From Caballeronia sp. dw_276 (GTDB lineage: Bacteria; Pseudomonadota; Gammaproteobacteria; Burkholderiales; Burkholderiaceae): DNA of 64,000 nucleotides. Of the stretch, positions 34,866-43,291 are shown one piece after another; the stretch's first letter is position 1; the number at the start of each line of letters is the position of its first letter. The position numbers were made by a program, and so were the translations under genes. The notes beneath the pieces were generated by a model. It had not been told where the DNA came from, ran no database searches, and saw only the letters and a list, made by a program, of their open reading frames with translations. The stretch is from positions 43,783 through 107,782 of the forward strand of contig NZ_JAAVUV010000018.1 in assembly GCF_018449635.1 (NCBI RefSeq), in the 5' to 3' direction.

Positions 34866-35130
34866 GAGCTTCCTGAAGACGTGCCGGCTCGGCGGCAGGT
34901 TTGTAACTTGGGGGTCGCCCGGAATCGTACGAGGTCATTAAAGACGGCGCGCCGGATGATTGTTTCGGGCGCGCCTTAACTGCTCCTTAATTCTCGACGT
35001 ATTCGTGCAATTACGAGATGCACCGGCGATCGCGGCATTGTGCCAGAGTGCGCCGGGGTCGAACGAAAGGGAAGGAAGCAGCGGTTCGCTCGGGCTTTTC
35101 CCTAAGCAGGCATCTTATGAACCCCCATGT
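34866..35130. other. Intergenic region between ABC transporter and thi operon
   Basis: No gene seen. It must contain the ABC transporter promoter on the minus strand. Short reading frames here lack ribosome sites and family resemblance. The thi promoter and riboswitch follow. Confidence 0.4.
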
Positions 35131-35160
35131 TTGCGGCCCGTTTCGTTTTTATGTTTTAAT
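35131..35160 (+). promoter_or_regulatory. Candidate sigma-70 promoter of the thi operon
   Basis: TTGCGG (35131-35136) and TTTAAT (35155-35160), separated by 18 nt. Initiation about 7 nt downstream would place the transcript start just ahead of the TPP aptamer. Confidence 0.45.
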
Positions 35161-35173
35161 GATTGTTGACGAA

Positions 35174-35280
35174 ACAGGGGTGCTTCGGCACGCGTCTCCC
35201 AGCTTGAAGGAACGGAGAACGGCGTGGCGAGGCTGAGAGAGTCCCTTTGCACCCGATCCGGGTAATACCGGCGAGGGAAG
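35174..35280 (+). promoter_or_regulatory. TPP riboswitch (THI element)
   Basis: All conserved blocks of the thiamine pyrophosphate aptamer are present in order: ACAGGGGTGC at the 5' side, GGCTGAGA at 35231-35238 (pyrimidine-sensing arm), then ACCCGATCCGGGTAATACCG and GCGAGGGAA closing the pyrophosphate-sensing arm and P1. It lies upstream of thiO-thiS-thiG-thiE, and binding of TPP would repress them. The 226-nt stretch from the aptamer to the thiO start contains several hairpins but no intrinsic terminator with a T-run. Confidence 0.95.
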
Positions 35281-35506
35281 TTTCCGGAAACCCGCGTGGA
35301 TTTCCAGTTTCTTCCAGTATTGGCAGGCCCGCGATCCGCATTTCGTGCGTATCGGTGCCGCAATCTCGCCGTGGTTTCGTCCCTGAACATGTTTGTGCGC
35401 TGCGCGCGCAGTCAGGGCTCGAAACGGGCGTTCCTCCCGTCATCGACTTCCTTTGCGCTTGGGCGCCCGTACGTTCTTACGCGTCTGCTGAGGAGGCATC
35501 GTCACC

Positions 35507-36655
35507 GTGAATACCGTTGTGCGTTCCAATCCGCTTGTGCCTGGCCAGCCCGACTTTGCTGTCGTCGGCGGCGGGTTGTGCGGGCGGCTGATCGCGTGGC
35601 TGCTGGCGGGCGAGGGGCATCGCGTGGCGTTGTACGAACGAGGCGATGCCGCCGGCACCCAGTCGGCCGCATGGGTCGCGGCGGCCATGCTCGCGCCGCT
35701 CGCCGAGGCGGCCAGCGCCGAATTGCTGATTACGGAACTCGGGGCGGCGTCGCTCGAACGATGGCCTCAGTTGATCGCCAAATTGCCTTTGCCCGTGTTC
35801 TTTCAGCGCAATGGCACGCTGGTCGTTTGGCATGCCGGCGATCGCGCCGAGGCGCCGCTGTTCGAGCGCCGCTTGCGCGCGAATGCGCCGCCGGCGCTGT
35901 TTCGCGATGGTTTCGTCAAATTGTCCGGCGAGCAGGTCGCAGTGGCCGAACCCTCGCTCGGAACGCGCTTTCCGCAGGGCTGGCTGCTTCCCAATGAAGG
36001 CCAGCTCGATAACCGGCAAGTCCTTACTGCGCTCGCGGCCGGTCTCGCCGAACGCAACGTCGATCTCCACTGGAACACGACAATCGATGCGATGCCCGAG
36101 GCGCGTTTCGTCATCGATTGCCGTGGCTTGGGCGGCAAACCCTCGTGGCCGGCGCTGCGCGGCATTCGAGGCGAAGTGGCGCGCGTGCATGCGCCGGGTA
36201 TCGGCCTGACGCGGCCAGTGCGTTTGCTGCATCCGCGATACCCGCTTTACATCGCGCCGAAGGAAAACGATCTGTACGTGATCGGCGCGACCGAAGTTGA
36301 AGGCGAAGACATGTCGCCCGTGACCGTGCGTTCGGCGCTCGAGTTGCTGAGCGCGGCGTTCGCGGTGCATCCGGGTTTCGGCGAGGCGCGCATTCTCGAG
36401 CTGAATTCGCAATGCCGTCCGACCTTGCCTGACCATCGGCCGGCGATAGTCTGGGACGGAGCACGAACCTTGCGCGTGAATGGTTTGTACAGGCACGGCT
36501 ACATGATCGCGCCCGAAGTCGCCGAAACCGCCCGCGAGCTCGCCGAAGCGCTGATCGGCGGGGCGATCAGCAACCCCGATTCCTTCGATGACTGGCGTCA
36601 GAACGCCCGCTGGTCCGCCTTGCTGCGCTGCGAACACGCGGCGCCCGTGCTTTGA
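35507..36655 (+). CDS. thiO: FAD-dependent glycine oxidase ThiO
   Basis: 382-residue flavoprotein of the D-amino-acid oxidase superfamily that oxidises glycine to iminoacetate (dehydroglycine) for thiazole formation. FAD-binding PDFAVVGGGLCGRLIAWLLAGEGHRVALYERGD begins near residue 12, followed by AAWVAAAMLAPLAEAA, typical of ThiO. The C-terminus has the GLYRHGYMIAPEVAE motif. GTG start with AGGAGG at 35491-35496. First gene after the TPP riboswitch and next to thiS-thiG, which supports ThiO over other DAO-family oxidases. Confidence 0.92.
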   Translation: MNTVVRSNPLVPGQPDFAVVGGGLCGRLIAWLLAGEGHRVALYERGDAAGTQSAAWVAAAMLAPLAEAASAELLITELGAASLERWPQLIAKLPLPVFFQRNGTLVVWHAGDRAEAPLFERRLRANAPPALFRDGFVKLSGEQVAVAEPSLGTRFPQGWLLPNEGQLDNRQVLTALAAGLAERNVDLHWNTTIDAMPEARFVIDCRGLGGKPSWPALRGIRGEVARVHAPGIGLTRPVRLLHPRYPLYIAPKENDLYVIGATEVEGEDMSPVTVRSALELLSAAFAVHPGFGEARILELNSQCRPTLPDHRPAIVWDGARTLRVNGLYRHGYMIAPEVAETARELAEALIGGAISNPDSFDDWRQNARWSALLRCEHAAPVL

Positions 36656-36663
36656 AATTCATC

Positions 36664-36861
36664 ATGAACATTCACATCAACCAAAAGCCGTTTTCCGTAC
36701 CCGATGCCGCCACCGTCACCGACGCGCTCGCGGCTTTCGGCGCCAAACCGCCGTTTGCAGTGGCGCTGAATGGGCAGTTCGTCGCGCGCGGCGAGCATGC
36801 ATCGAAGGCGCTCAACGCTGGCGACAAGCTCGATATCGTTTCGCCGGTCGCTGGCGGCTGA
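36664..36861 (+). CDS. thiS: Sulfur carrier protein ThiS
   Basis: 65-residue ubiquitin-fold carrier ending in the required Gly-Gly (SPVAGG) whose thiocarboxylate donates sulfur for the thiazole ring. MNIHINQKPFSVPDAATVTDAL and VALNGQFVARGEH fit the family. I use the ATG at 36664; a TTG four codons earlier would overlap thiO. thiG follows after 21 nt. Confidence 0.94.
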   Translation: MNIHINQKPFSVPDAATVTDALAAFGAKPPFAVALNGQFVARGEHASKALNAGDKLDIVSPVAGG

Positions 36862-36882
36862 GCAATTACAAAAGGATCGATC

Positions 36883-37695
36883 ATGACCTCCACGATCACC
36901 ACCGCCGATACCCTCACGCTCTACGGCACGTCGTTCCCAAGCCGGGTGTTGCTGGGGACATCGCGCTATCCGTCGTTGCAATCGCTGTCGGATTCCATCG
37001 ATGCCGCCCGTCCCGGCATGGTCACCGTCGCGTTGCGGCGCCAGTCGAACACGGGCGAAGCCGGTTTTTTCGATGTCCTGAAGCGCCACGGCGTCGCGTT
37101 GCTGCCGAACACGGCGGGCTGCCAGACGGTGGACGAAGTGCTGACCACGGCGCGCATGGCGCGTGAACTCTTCGATACCCCGTGGCTCAAGCTCGAACTC
37201 ATCGGCGATGACTACACGTTGCAACCCGACCCCATCGGTCTCGTGGAAGCGGCTGGAATCCTGATCCGCGAAGGCTTCAAGGTGCTGCCGTACTGCACGG
37301 AAGACCTGGTGATCGGCCGGCGTCTGCTCGATGTCGGCTGCGAGGCGCTGATGCCATGGGGCGCGCCTATCGGTACGGGGAAGGGCGTGACGAACCCGTA
37401 CGGATTGCGCACCTTGCGTGAACGGCTGCCGGACGTGCCGCTTATCGTCGATGCCGGTCTGGGCGTGCCGTCGCATGCGTGTCAGGTGATGGAATGGGGT
37501 TTCGACGGCGTGTTGCTGAACACGGCCGTCTCGCAGGCCACGTTTCCGCCGCAGATGGCCCGCGCGTTTGCGCTGGGCGTCGAAGCGGGGCGGATGGCTT
37601 ATCTGGCGGGTCCAATGGCCGAGCGCGATAGCGCGCAGGCGAGCACGCCGGTTGTCGGCATGCCGTTCTGGCATCAAGACGGGAGTGCTGCATGA
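36883..37695 (+). CDS. thiG: Thiazole synthase ThiG
   Basis: 270-residue TIM-barrel enzyme that joins deoxyxylulose-5-phosphate, the ThiO product and ThiS-thiocarboxylate into the thiazole phosphate. The Schiff-base lysine is Lys103 in DTPWLKLELIGDDYTLQPD. Other markers: SRVLLGTSRYPSLQ, the GCEALMPWGAPIGTGKG loop and PLIVDAGLGVPSHA. Starts after an AAAGGAT site; its stop overlaps thiE by 4 nt. Confidence 0.97.
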   Translation: MTSTITTADTLTLYGTSFPSRVLLGTSRYPSLQSLSDSIDAARPGMVTVALRRQSNTGEAGFFDVLKRHGVALLPNTAGCQTVDEVLTTARMARELFDTPWLKLELIGDDYTLQPDPIGLVEAAGILIREGFKVLPYCTEDLVIGRRLLDVGCEALMPWGAPIGTGKGVTNPYGLRTLRERLPDVPLIVDAGLGVPSHACQVMEWGFDGVLLNTAVSQATFPPQMARAFALGVEAGRMAYLAGPMAERDSAQASTPVVGMPFWHQDGSAA

Positions 37696-38762
37696 GCTTG
37701 CTGACGCAGGATAGGGAAATATTCTGGCCGCCCGCTGACGAACTGCTGGAAGCCGCTGAGAGAATCCGTCGGCGCCTTGGCGAGTGGCCGGCGGCATCGA
37801 AGCAATGGAGGATTTGTTTGAGCGCGCCGGATCGTCCATTGAAAGGCGATCTGATTGTCGGCAGCGGTTTGAAAGAGCCGCCGCCGAACGGTGTGGGATT
37901 GCTCGATGCCGGCGCAGGCCACGCGACGTTGCAACTCGATGGCGTGGAATACGCGCTCGAAGGCGATTGGTCGGATGACTGGCTGGCGGCGATGGCTGCG
38001 TTCCTTGATTGCGGTTTCGAGCCGCACGATGCGCTCGTTCTCGCGCTCGCCTGGCGTCCTACGAATCTGGACGAACTCGACGCATGGCCTGTGGATTTTT
38101 ATACCTTCCCAAAGGTCGCCAATCTTCCGGCGCCACCGTTGAAACCCTTTGCGCATTGTCCAGACCGGCTGGGTTTGTATGCCGTGCTGCCAAGCGCCGA
38201 ATGGGTCGAACAGGTGTTGGACCAAGGCGTGAAAACCGTGCAATTGCGCCGAAAATCTTCTGATTCGGGCGATTTGAAACAGGAAATCGAACGTTCCGTC
38301 GCAGCCGGCGTAAAGCATCAAGCGCAGCTTTTTATCAACGATCATTGGCAGGCGGCTATCGCCGCTGGTGCCTATGGCGTGCATCTCGGGCAAGAAGACG
38401 TCGATACCGCCGACCTCAATGCCATCGCAGAAGCCGGTTTGCGTCTTGGCCTGTCAACGCACGGTTACTACGAAATGCTCAAGGCGCTGCATTTCAAACC
38501 GAGCTATCTTGCGCTCGGCGCGGTTTTTCCGACCACGACCAAGGTGATGCCCACGGCGCCCCAAGGTATCTCGCGCCTGGCACGTTATGTGCGTTTGCTC
38601 GACGGGATTGTTCCGCTGGTTGCAATCGGCGGCGTGAATGGTTCCGTGTTGCAGCAAGTCTTGTCGACCGGTGTGGGAAGCGCAGCAGTCGTGCGGGCCA
38701 TTACAGAGGCGCCGGAGCTTGCTACCGCCATTTCTGCGTTGCAACAGGAATTCGCGCGATAA
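37692..38762 (+). CDS. thiE: Thiamine-phosphate synthase ThiE with an extra N-terminal domain
   Basis: 356 residues, about 150 more than standalone ThiE. The C-terminal half (from about 160) is ThiE: GLYAVLPS, VKTVQLRRKS, LFINDHWQAAIAAGAYGVHLGQEDV, LGLSTHGYYEM, ALGAVFPTTTKVMPTAP and VAIGGVNGSVLQQVLSTGVGSAAVVRAI. It couples HMP-PP with thiazole phosphate to thiamine phosphate. The N-terminal half (to about 150) is not recognised with confidence; the stretch WLAAMAAFLDCGFEPHDALVLALAWRPT loosely resembles the C-terminal helices of a ThiD-type kinase, without its catalytic GTGD. Translationally coupled to thiG. Confidence 0.93.
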   Translation: MSLLTQDREIFWPPADELLEAAERIRRRLGEWPAASKQWRICLSAPDRPLKGDLIVGSGLKEPPPNGVGLLDAGAGHATLQLDGVEYALEGDWSDDWLAAMAAFLDCGFEPHDALVLALAWRPTNLDELDAWPVDFYTFPKVANLPAPPLKPFAHCPDRLGLYAVLPSAEWVEQVLDQGVKTVQLRRKSSDSGDLKQEIERSVAAGVKHQAQLFINDHWQAAIAAGAYGVHLGQEDVDTADLNAIAEAGLRLGLSTHGYYEMLKALHFKPSYLALGAVFPTTTKVMPTAPQGISRLARYVRLLDGIVPLVAIGGVNGSVLQQVLSTGVGSAAVVRAITEAPELATAISALQQEFAR

Positions 38763-38840
38763 TGCAGCCGAATCGGAAAAAACTTCATATGTTTTAATCA
38801 GTCGAAAGGGACCGTCACGTCGCTCCGAGCGCACAGGCCC

Positions 38841-38846
38841 TATAAT
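38841..38846 (+). promoter_or_regulatory. Consensus -10 box (TATAAT) for the mla operon
   Basis: A perfect TATAAT 34 nt before the chosen mlaF start, about 80 nt after the thiE stop. The -35 region (around GTCACG) is poor. A transcript from here would have a leader of roughly 27 nt. Confidence 0.55.
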
Positions 38847-38879
38847 TCGGCCTCTTGCGTAAAAGGATTGTCAGCCCCT

Positions 38880-39698
38880 GTGTCAGCTTCTCCCGAGACT
38901 TTGCTAGAGCTTCGCGACGTCGACTTCGGCTACGGCGACCGGCTCATCCTGTCCAACCTGAACATGCGCTTCAAGCGCGGTCAGGTCGTGGCCGTCATGG
39001 GCGGCTCCGGCTGTGGCAAGACGACCGTCCTGCGGCTGATCGGCGGCCTGGTGAAAGCACAGAAGGGCCAGGTGCTGTTCGGCGGCAAGGACGTGGGCGC
39101 GCAAACGCGCGACGGCCTTTACGAACTTCGCCGCAAGATGGGCATGCTGTTTCAGTTCGGCGCGCTTTTCACCGACCAGACCGTTTTCGATAACGTCGCG
39201 TTCCCGTTACGGGAACACACCGACCTCCCTGACGAACTCCTGCGTGACCTCGTGCTAATGAAGCTCAACGCGGTTGGGCTTCGTGGCGCGCGGGATTTGT
39301 CGCCTTCGGAGATATCGGGCGGCATGGCGCGGCGCGTGGCGCTTGCCCGCGCAATTGCGCTCGATCCCGAACTGATGATGTACGACGAGCCGTTCGCCGG
39401 CCTCGATCCCATTTCGCTCGGCATCACGGCCAACCTGATCCGCACGTTGAACAGCGCGCTGGGCGCCACGTCCATTCTCGTCACGCACGACGTGCCGGAA
39501 TCGTTCGCCATCGCCGATTACGTGTATTTCATCGCAAACGGCGGGATTCTGGCCGAAGGCACGCCGGCGGAATTGCGGGCATCGCAGGAACCGTCGGTTC
39601 GCCAGTTCATCGACGGCGCGCCAGACGGTCCCTTCAAATTTCACTATCCAAGCACGACGCCGCTGGCGGCGGACTTTGGTATCGGAGCAAAGGCATGA
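38880..39698 (+). CDS. mlaF: Phospholipid transport ATPase MlaF
   Basis: ATPase (272 aa) of the inner-membrane MlaFEDB complex that moves phospholipids between membranes to keep outer-membrane asymmetry. Walker A MGGSGCGKTTVL, signature EISGGMARRVALARA, Walker B LMMYDEPFAGLDPIS and switch region ILVTHDVPES are intact. I chose GTG at 38880, 12 nt after AAGGA, because the alternative TTG at 38868 abuts the ribosome site directly. mlaE overlaps its end by 4 nt. Confidence 0.95.
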   Translation: MSASPETLLELRDVDFGYGDRLILSNLNMRFKRGQVVAVMGGSGCGKTTVLRLIGGLVKAQKGQVLFGGKDVGAQTRDGLYELRRKMGMLFQFGALFTDQTVFDNVAFPLREHTDLPDELLRDLVLMKLNAVGLRGARDLSPSEISGGMARRVALARAIALDPELMMYDEPFAGLDPISLGITANLIRTLNSALGATSILVTHDVPESFAIADYVYFIANGGILAEGTPAELRASQEPSVRQFIDGAPDGPFKFHYPSTTPLAADFGIGAKA

Positions 39699-40462
39699 TC
39701 AGCGCCATCGGACGTTCGGTGCTCGGCAGCTTCGGCACGATCGGATATGCGACGCGCATGTTCCTGCGCCTGGTCGTCGAATTCTTTCCGTTGCTGCGGC
39801 GCCCGCGCCTTGTCACGAAACAGATCCACTTCGTTGGCAATTATTCGCTGCTGATCATCGGCGTGTCGGGCCTGTTTGTCGGCTTCGTGCTCGGCTTGCA
39901 GGGCTATCTCACCCTTAACCGATACGGCTCCGAGCAAGCACTCGGGCTTCTGGTCGCGCTTTCGCTCGTACGCGAACTTGGGCCTGTGGTCACGGCCTTG
40001 CTGTTCGCGGGCCGTGCGGGTACATCGCTCACGGCTGAAATCGGGCTGATGAAGGCGGGCGAGCAACTCACCGCCATGGAAATGATGGCCGTCGATCCGC
40101 TCAAAGTGGTCGTGGCGCCGCGCTTCTGGGCGGGGATCATCGCCATGCCGGTGCTGGCCGCCATTTTCAGCGCGGTGGGCATTTTCGGCGGCTATGTGGT
40201 CGGCGTGCTGATGATTGGCGTGGATTCGGGCGCGTTCTGGTCGCAAATGCAGGGCGGCGTGGATGTCTGGAGCGACGTCGGCAACGGCGTGATCAAGAGC
40301 ATCGTGTTCGGCTTCGCGGTCACGTTTATCGCGCTGTTCCAGGGTTATGAAGCCCAGCCCACGCCGGAAGGCGTGTCGCGCGCGACCACGAAAACGGTCG
40401 TGTACGGATCGCTCTCCGTGCTTGGACTCGACTTTTTGCTGACCGCGCTGATGTTCAACTGA
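39695..40462 (+). CDS. mlaE: Phospholipid ABC transporter permease MlaE
   Basis: 255-residue permease of the MlaE/Ttg2B family with about five to six membrane segments. Signature stretches LGLQGYLTLNRYGSEQALGLLVALSLVRELGPVVTALLFAGRAGTSLTAEIGLMKAGEQLTAMEMMAVDP (about 68-136) and FQGYEAQPTPEGVSRATTKTVV near the C-terminus are typical. Coupled to mlaF by a 4-nt overlap; mlaD follows after about 90 nt. Confidence 0.97.
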   Translation: MISAIGRSVLGSFGTIGYATRMFLRLVVEFFPLLRRPRLVTKQIHFVGNYSLLIIGVSGLFVGFVLGLQGYLTLNRYGSEQALGLLVALSLVRELGPVVTALLFAGRAGTSLTAEIGLMKAGEQLTAMEMMAVDPLKVVVAPRFWAGIIAMPVLAAIFSAVGIFGGYVVGVLMIGVDSGAFWSQMQGGVDVWSDVGNGVIKSIVFGFAVTFIALFQGYEAQPTPEGVSRATTKTVVYGSLSVLGLDFLLTALMFN

Positions 40463-40555
40463 TGTTTCGGCCTGCGACCTGTTACCGGGTTGCGGACGTT
40501 GTGAAGGGCACAGACCTTCACGCAAAAAACTGCGACAAGATTCTTTGGGAAGACG

Positions 40556-41128
40556 ATGAAAAAGACTGCTGCTCTCGACTTTTGGGTCGGCCTCTTCGTG
40601 GTGCTGGGTTTCGTGGCGCTGTTATTCCTTGCACTCAAGGCCGGCAACATGAACGCGATGTCGTTTCAGCCAACGTATCCGGTCAAGCTGAAGTTCGACA
40701 ACATCGGCGGATTGAAGCCGCGTGCGCCAGTGAAAAGCGCGGGCGTGACGGTGGGCCGCGTTGCGAATATTGGCTTCGACCAGAATACGTATCAGGCGCA
40801 AGTCACGATCGATATCGACAAGCAATACGAGTTTCCGAAGGATTCGTCGGCCAAGATCCTGACGTCCGGTTTGCTCGGCGAACAGTACATCGGCCTTGAG
40901 CCGGGTGGTGACGACCAGATGCTCAAAAGCGGCGACACGATTTCGATGACGCAATCGGCCGTGGTCCTGGAAAACCTGATCGGGCAGTTCCTTTACAACA
41001 AGGCGGCGGATTCGGGTGCATCCAAGCCGGCGGCACCCGCAGGCGGTACGCCCGCAGCCGGTACGCCCGGAGCCCCGGCGTTCCCTGGCGCCGCAAGCGC
41101 GATGGGCGCAAGCGCAGCAGGTCAATGA
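40556..41128 (+). CDS. mlaD: MCE-domain lipid-binding protein MlaD
   Basis: 190 residues: one N-terminal membrane anchor (WVGLFVVLGFVALLFLALKAG), a single MCE domain (YPVKLKFDNIGGLKPRAPVKSAGVTVGRV ... YQAQVTIDIDKQYEFPKDSSAKILTSGLLGEQYIGLEPGG), then a helix (TQSAVVLENLIGQFLYNKA) and an Ala/Pro/Gly-rich tail of about 35 residues. MlaD forms the hexameric periplasmic ring of the complex. Third gene of the operon. Confidence 0.96.
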   Translation: MKKTAALDFWVGLFVVLGFVALLFLALKAGNMNAMSFQPTYPVKLKFDNIGGLKPRAPVKSAGVTVGRVANIGFDQNTYQAQVTIDIDKQYEFPKDSSAKILTSGLLGEQYIGLEPGGDDQMLKSGDTISMTQSAVVLENLIGQFLYNKAADSGASKPAAPAGGTPAAGTPGAPAFPGAASAMGASAAGQ

Positions 41129-41227
41129 TCCGGACATATTGATCCGGCACAATTCAGGCAGCCGAAGGCTGGGATATTTCGCGGTACGGGCCAGCCTTCG
41201 GGTCAGCGACAATAAGGAGAAGAACAA

Positions 41228-42157
41228 ATGCAGGCAATGCGCGTAAAAAACGCGGCCGTGATGCTCGCGGTGGCGGTGCTTGCCGGGTGCGCGACCGTGA
41301 CCACGCCTACGAAGGGCGATCCGTTCGAGAGCTACAACCGGACGATGTTCACGATCAACGACAAGATCGATCAGGTCGCGTTGAAGCCGATTGCGAAGGG
41401 TTACGTGTTCATCACGCCGCAACCGGTGCGCGACAGCGTCACGAACTTCTTTGGCAATATCGGCGATATCTACACGGCTGCGAATAATCTCGTGCAGTTG
41501 AAGATTGCCGACGGCGTGTCGGACATCATGCGCGTGGTGATGAACTCGATCTTCGGCGTAGCGGGTCTCTTCGACGTGGCAAGCGTCGCGGGGTTGCCCA
41601 AGCACACGCAGGATTTCGGCTTGACGCTCGGCCACTATGGCGTGCCGTCGGGTCCGTACGTTGTGTTGCCGCTGCTCGGACCGAGTACGGTGCGGGACAC
41701 GGCCGGTACGGTGGTCGACTATTTCGGCAACGTGACGAGCTATGTCGATCCGACCTGGTTCCGTACGACGCTGTTTGGCGTCGAACTGGTGAACACGCGT
41801 GCGAACCTGCTGGGCGCAAGCGATGTGCTGGCTGACGCCGCGCTCGACAAATATTCTTTCGTCCGAAATGCGTACCTGCAACGCCGGCAATATCTGCTTG
41901 GCAAAGAGGACAACGGGGCGGTTCCGGATTACGGCGATACCGGCAACGAGCCGCTGCCCAAGTACGACGACGTGAACGCGCCGGCAGGCGCGGGGGCTGC
42001 TTCAGGCGTATTGGCGTCGCCGCCGGCGGGATCGGCCTCGGCGCCGCAAGCGGCCTCTGGCGCAGCGGGCGCGAGCGCTCCGGGTGCAACCGGTGTCCCG
42101 GCTGATCGCATGGTGCCGCCGCGGATTCCGTCGTTCCCTTCCTTCAGGCTGCGTTGA
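41228..42157 (+). CDS. mlaA: Outer-membrane lipoprotein MlaA (VacJ)
   Basis: 309-residue lipoprotein of the outer-membrane MlaA complex that extracts mislocalised phospholipid from the outer leaflet. Lipobox LAGC with the cysteine near residue 21, then the VacJ core: DPFESYNRTMFTINDKIDQVALKPIAKGY, FFGNIGDIYTAANNLVQ, HTQDFGLTLGHYGVPSGPYVVLPLLGPSTVRD. The last 70 residues are Pro/Ala/Gly-rich and extend beyond the E. coli protein. AAGGAG precedes the ATG. Unlike E. coli, where mlaA is at a separate locus, it lies inside the mla operon here. Confidence 0.96.
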   Translation: MQAMRVKNAAVMLAVAVLAGCATVTTPTKGDPFESYNRTMFTINDKIDQVALKPIAKGYVFITPQPVRDSVTNFFGNIGDIYTAANNLVQLKIADGVSDIMRVVMNSIFGVAGLFDVASVAGLPKHTQDFGLTLGHYGVPSGPYVVLPLLGPSTVRDTAGTVVDYFGNVTSYVDPTWFRTTLFGVELVNTRANLLGASDVLADAALDKYSFVRNAYLQRRQYLLGKEDNGAVPDYGDTGNEPLPKYDDVNAPAGAGAASGVLASPPAGSASAPQAASGAAGASAPGATGVPADRMVPPRIPSFPSFRLR

Positions 42158-42294
42158 GTCCGGGATGGAAAAAGCGCGAAATGCCGCGCGCCAGTAATAT
42201 ATCGAAAGCGTTTTGACGGCTGGTAACAGCGCGGTGATGAACTCGTAGAGCACGCCGCGCTCAAACCCAGGCCACTTTATTTGCAGAGTCCTTA

Positions 42295-42924
42295 ATGAAA
42301 AAACTATTTTTGCTTCCCCTGTTTGCTGTGCTGATGGCTTTTTGCACGGGCGCGTTCGCCCAAGCCGACGATATGTCGACTCCGGACGGACTGGTGAAGA
42401 CGGTAACGACCCAGGTCCTCGACCAGATCAAGGCAGACAAGCAGATCCAGTCGGGCAACATCACGCGCATCACGCAGCTGGTGAACGAAAAGATCTTGCC
42501 GTACACCGACTTCACGCGTACTACGCGCCTGGTGATGGGCCGGAACTGGAATACGGCGACGCCGGAGCAGCAAAAGCAGATCGTCGAGCAGTTCAAGATG
42601 CTGCTGATCCGCACGTATTCGGGTGCGTTGGCCCAGGTTCGCGACCAGCAGGTCCAGTACAAGCCGTTCCGTGCTGATCCTAGCGATACCGACGTTGTCG
42701 TCCGCTCGGTCGTGCTGAACAACGGCTCGCCGATCCAGCTCGACTACCGTCTGTACAAGACGCCGCAAGGCTGGAAGGTCTACGACATCAACGTGCTCGG
42801 CGCGTGGCTGATCCAGGCTTACCAGCAGCAATTCAACGAGCAGATCCAGCAACATGGCGTGTCCGGCCTGCTGCAGTTCCTGACTCAGCGTAACCAGCAA
42901 CTCGCGAACGGCAAGGCATCGTGA
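42295..42924 (+). CDS. mlaC: Periplasmic phospholipid-binding protein MlaC
   Basis: 209 residues with a Sec signal ending GAFA-QA (about 22). Mature MlaC shuttles phospholipid between MlaA and MlaFEDB. Family features: NEKILPYTDFTRTTRLVMGRNWNTATPEQQKQIVEQFKMLLIRTYSGAL (about 63-111) and VYDINVLGAWLIQAYQQQFNEQIQQHGVSGLLQFL at the end. Overlaps mlaB by 4 nt. Confidence 0.97.
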   Translation: MKKLFLLPLFAVLMAFCTGAFAQADDMSTPDGLVKTVTTQVLDQIKADKQIQSGNITRITQLVNEKILPYTDFTRTTRLVMGRNWNTATPEQQKQIVEQFKMLLIRTYSGALAQVRDQQVQYKPFRADPSDTDVVVRSVVLNNGSPIQLDYRLYKTPQGWKVYDINVLGAWLIQAYQQQFNEQIQQHGVSGLLQFLTQRNQQLANGKAS

Positions 42925-43190
42925 GTCGCTTCGAAACCGCCCCGACCCTCACGCACGACAGCGCCAAGAGCGCGCTCGACGCGGGTTTGTCGCGGATTGC
43001 AGCGGGCGCAACCGAAGTGGATTGCGCGCCGCTCAAGCAATTCGATTCATCGGCGTTGGCCGTCCTGATCGCCTGGCAGCGTGCTGCCAACGCGCGCGGC
43101 GCGGCGCTCGCCGTTGTCAATCTCCCTTCCGGGCTTGCCAGTCTCGCGCAAGCCTATGGCGTCGATACGCTTCTCACCTTCCGACATTGA
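42921..43190 (+). CDS. mlaB: STAS-domain protein MlaB
   Basis: 89-residue single STAS domain that binds and stabilises MlaF in the transporter. The DCAPLKQFDSSALAVLIAWQRAANARG segment holds the conserved helix with the regulatory serine/threonine positions. Small and divergent, but placed last in the mla operon with a 4-nt overlap to mlaC, which makes the call safe. Confidence 0.92.
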   Translation: MSRFETAPTLTHDSAKSALDAGLSRIAAGATEVDCAPLKQFDSSALAVLIAWQRAANARGAALAVVNLPSGLASLAQAYGVDTLLTFRH

Positions 43191-43211
43191 TCCTGTCTGC
43201 GTAACGCAAAC

Positions 43212-43240
43212 GGCGCGTTTCGATGCAAACGAGACGCGCC
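43212..43240 (+). terminator. Strong hairpin after mlaB
   Basis: Eleven-bp stem GGCGCGTTTCG (43212-43222) with CGAGACGCGCC (43230-43240), one G-T wobble, 7-nt loop. No T-run follows, so it is a hairpin end or attenuator rather than a textbook terminator. Confidence 0.45.
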
Positions 43241-43291
43241 AAACAGGGTTGTCACGGACTCGCTCGCGGCAGTCATCAGCCGCAGATAGCC

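Noticed and set aside
34866..35130. Small proteins upstream of the thi operon
   Set aside because: Open frames here (up to about 70 codons) have no ribosome sites and change frame across promoter and riboswitch sequence.
35296..35997. 233-codon frame starting just after the TPP aptamer
   Set aside because: It overlaps thiO in another frame, has no ribosome site, and the region before thiO is leader RNA. Composition is Arg/Cys-rich without family features.
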